A stretch of 35,281 bases of DNA. Origin: an uncultured bacterium (GTDB lineage Bacteria > Actinomycetota > Thermoleophilia > Solirubrobacterales > 70-9). A program made the position numbers and the translations under genes. Of the stretch, positions 33,611-35,281 are shown one piece after another (the stretch's first letter is position 1; each line of letters opens with the position of its first letter). Under the pieces are notes generated by a model. It worked only from the letters and a program-made list of their open reading frames with translations. It ran no database searches and was not told where the DNA came from. The stretch covers positions 1 through 35,281 of the forward strand of contig CAIUSP010000073.1 in the NCBI GenBank assembly GCA_903901855.1, read 5' to 3'.

Positions 33611-34942
33611 ATGTCTACGCAGTCCTTCGCCGATCTCGGCGTATCCAGTGCGGTTTCGCACGCCCTAGAGGAGCGCGGTTTCACCGCGCCCTTCGCAATT
33701 CAAAAGAAGGTCATCGGCGACGTGCTCGCCGGCAAAGACGTACTTGCCAAATCGCCAACCGGCTCCGGCAAGACGCTCGCATTCATGGTGCCGCTGATCG
33801 ACCTGATCTCGGCCGAAGACCCGCGCCCATCGGCGCTGATTATCGCCCCAACACGCGAGCTGGCGACGCAGATCGTTGATCAGACCTACCCGATAGCGCA
33901 TGCCCGCGCGCTCAAGGTGACGGCCGTCTACGGCGGCGTGGGCCTCGAGAAGCAGGCGCGGACGGCAGCCAAATCGCACATCGTTGTGGCAACGCCCGGC
34001 CGGCTCGAGGACCTCCTTCGCCGTCGAGCCTTCAGCCTCGACAACATCAAGATCCTCGTCCTCGATGAGGCCGACCGGATGCTCGACATGGGCTTCCGCC
34101 CGGCAGTCGAACGCATCGTTGATCTCTGCCCGAAGGACCGCCAGACGCTCTTCTTCTCGGCCACGCTAGACGGCGAGGCCGGCAAGGTCGCGATGGAATA
34201 CACAACTGATGCAGCCCGTCACGAGCACATTCCGCCGCCACAGAAGGCGCCGGACATCGAGCACCGTTTCGTCGAGGTAACCAACGACACGCGTATTGCC
34301 AGGCTTGTCAGCGAACTTGGCGACGGCCATGACCTGAACCTCGTCTTCGTCCGCACCAAGCGTGGTGCCGATCGAATCGTCAAGCGGCTTGCCGGCGAAA
34401 ACGTTCAGGCCGCAGCGATGCACGGCAACAAGAGCCAGCGCCAGCGCGAGCGCGCATTGGCCGATTTCGAGAAGGGCAAGGTCACGACACTGGTCGCAAC
34501 AGATGTAGCCGCCCGCGGAATTCACGTTGACGGCATCTCGAAGGTGATCAACTTCGACCCCCCCGGTCAGACCGAGGATTACGTTCACCGCACCGGCCGC
34601 ACCGGCCGTGCAGGCGAGCGTGGAGTCGCCGTCACTTTCGTCTCCCAGGATCAGCTTGGCGAGATGAAGAAGATGACGCGACAGCTGAAGCTCAGCGATG
34701 AGCTGAAAGAGGCCATTGGCGACAGCCCCAACCAGAGCCACCGCAACAGCAAGCCAAACGGCGGCCAGAAGGGTCGCGGCAAGCCAAGCGGCCGCGGCAA
34801 CCCGAACCGAGGGCGTCCATCGAAGAAGAAGCGCAGCGGTGGAGGCGGAGGCAACCCGAGCGGAGGACGCTCGTCGAAGAAGAGGCGCAGCGGTAGAGGC
34901 GGAGGCAAGGGTCGAAGCGGCGCATCAGCTTCTCGGGCCTGA
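33611..34942 (+). CDS. DEAD-box RNA helicase (RhlE/DeaD-like)
   Basis: 443 aa. An ATP-dependent RNA helicase that remodels structured RNA or ribosome precursors. All core motifs are present: TAPFAIQKKVI (Q motif), SPTGSGKT (Walker A), APTRELATQ, TPGRL, VLDEADRM, FFSATL, ATDVAARGIHVD and HRTGRTGRAGE. From about residue 375 the tail is low-complexity, basic and Gly/Ser/Lys/Arg-rich, with a repeated unit PSKKKRSGGGGGNPSGG / SSKKRRSGRGGGK, typical of RNA-binding tails. ATG 33611 follows AAGGAG by seven bases. An in-frame TTG at 33518 behind GGAGG would add 31 residues, but is less likely. Codon choice (GGC, GCC, CGC) looks somewhat different from the neighbours. Confidence 0.95.
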   Translation: MSTQSFADLGVSSAVSHALEERGFTAPFAIQKKVIGDVLAGKDVLAKSPTGSGKTLAFMVPLIDLISAEDPRPSALIIAPTRELATQIVDQTYPIAHARALKVTAVYGGVGLEKQARTAAKSHIVVATPGRLEDLLRRRAFSLDNIKILVLDEADRMLDMGFRPAVERIVDLCPKDRQTLFFSATLDGEAGKVAMEYTTDAARHEHIPPPQKAPDIEHRFVEVTNDTRIARLVSELGDGHDLNLVFVRTKRGADRIVKRLAGENVQAAAMHGNKSQRQRERALADFEKGKVTTLVATDVAARGIHVDGISKVINFDPPGQTEDYVHRTGRTGRAGERGVAVTFVSQDQLGEMKKMTRQLKLSDELKEAIGDSPNQSHRNSKPNGGQKGRGKPSGRGNPNRGRPSKKKRSGGGGGNPSGGRSSKKRRSGRGGGKGRSGASASRA

Positions 34943-35063
34943 ACAGCGGTAGAGGCCTTCGTTCGATCGACTTCCCGGCATCGCCGCCCGACCGGGCTGG
35001 CTGATCGAGGCGGCTGGACCGCCCCACGGCCGGCCGAGCGGGTGCTCATGGACGGTCGGTCGA

Positions 35064-35281
35064 TCAGGAGGTGAAGCGCACTTCGCCACCTCGCGCGGGC
35101 GACGAGGTGATGAATCGCTGCCGGGTGTGCTCCGGCTCGCCGACCGGCTCCAGCAGGCCGGCCCGAGCGATCGCTCGCATCACGATCTCCATCTCGGCCA
35201 TCGCGAACGAGAAGCCGATGCAGCGGCGGACGCCGCCGCCGAATGGGATCCAGGTATAGGTGCCCGGCTTGACATCAAGCC
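35064..35281 (-). CDS. Cytochrome P450, C-terminal part (gene cut by window edge)
   Basis: 71 complete codons at the window end, read from the minus strand. The heme-binding motif FGGGVRRCIG (ligand Cys in RRC) is clear, preceded by GTYTWIP and followed by FSFAMAEMEIVMRAIARAG, the I/L-helix region after the cysteine. It ends in RQRFITSSPARGGEVRFTS, the usual final beta strand. The stop is TGA at 35064-35066. The 5' part, including the oxygen-binding helix, lies beyond the window. The 121 bases between it and the helicase stop hold only a short GGCGG/CCGCC hairpin (35009-35023) without a T-tract. Confidence 0.93.
   Translation of the reverse strand, partial: LDVKPGTYTWIPFGGGVRRCIGFSFAMAEMEIVMRAIARAGLLEPVGEPEHTRQRFITSSPARGGEVRFTS

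Noticed and set aside
34790-34940. Short direct repeats at the helicase 3' end as a mobile or CRISPR-like element
   Set aside because: The repeats stay in frame and encode the basic Gly/Ser/Lys/Arg tail usual for such helicases.

Overview
The window looks like chromosomal DNA of a high-GC Gram-positive bacterium. Actinomycetota is the best fit, and possibly class Thermoleophilia (Solirubrobacterales-like). This rests on the rpmG-secE-nusG-rplK-rplA cluster, a SecE with a very long charged N-terminal tail, very tight gene packing with ATGA/GTGA/TTGA overlaps, and several apparently leaderless starts. The class-level guess is inference. No phage, insertion sequence, CRISPR array or replication origin is visible.

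Layout. (1) 101-3478: a TetR-type regulator, then on the minus strand the translation/secretion cluster rpmG (L33), secE, nusG, rplK (L11) and rplA (L1). It ends in a hairpin that contains the stop codons of both convergent genes. (2) 3613-17004: a cell-surface glycan region. It holds a secreted glycosidase with a small membrane partner, a Wzy/WaaL-type O-antigen polymerase/ligase, a polyprenyl-phosphate sugar-phosphate transferase, a WecG/TagA transferase, a GDP-mannose 3,5-epimerase, and a minus-strand operon of GT4 glycosyltransferase, two TupA-like ATP-grasp proteins, three SAM methyltransferases and a sulfotransferase. (3) 17174-20638: 1-Cys peroxiredoxin, tRNA-Thr(GGT), an NAD-dependent sugar epimerase, an SDR oxidoreductase, purU and tRNA-Tyr(GTA). 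(4) 20687-24459: an operon of a small membrane protein, a formylglycine-type sulfatase with a lipobox, and an unrecognised propeller-like protein. (5) 24570-28279: folE2 (GTP cyclohydrolase IB), pgsA, family-5 uracil-DNA glycosylase, a small lipoprotein and a multipass membrane protein. (6) 28323-35281: a PAS-GAF-GAF-GGDEF diguanylate cyclase, katG, a YcnI-like copper protein, a DEAD-box RNA helicase behind a strongly structured leader, and the 3' end of a cytochrome P450 gene.

How the genes fit together. Region 2 reads as a pathway that starts a glycan on a lipid carrier, extends it, polymerises or transfers it, and decorates it with sulfate, methyl groups and perhaps amino acids. The epimerase carries all four catalytic residues of plant GDP-mannose 3,5-epimerase, so the polymer may contain L-galactose or L-gulose, possibly sulfated. 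The sulfatase in region 4 could act on the same or another sulfated glycan. This combination is the most unusual biology in the window. The second theme is gene expression: divergent gene pairs separated by about 20 bases or fewer, with -10-like elements 6-8 bases before the start codon, suggest leaderless transcripts and a shared bidirectional promoter.
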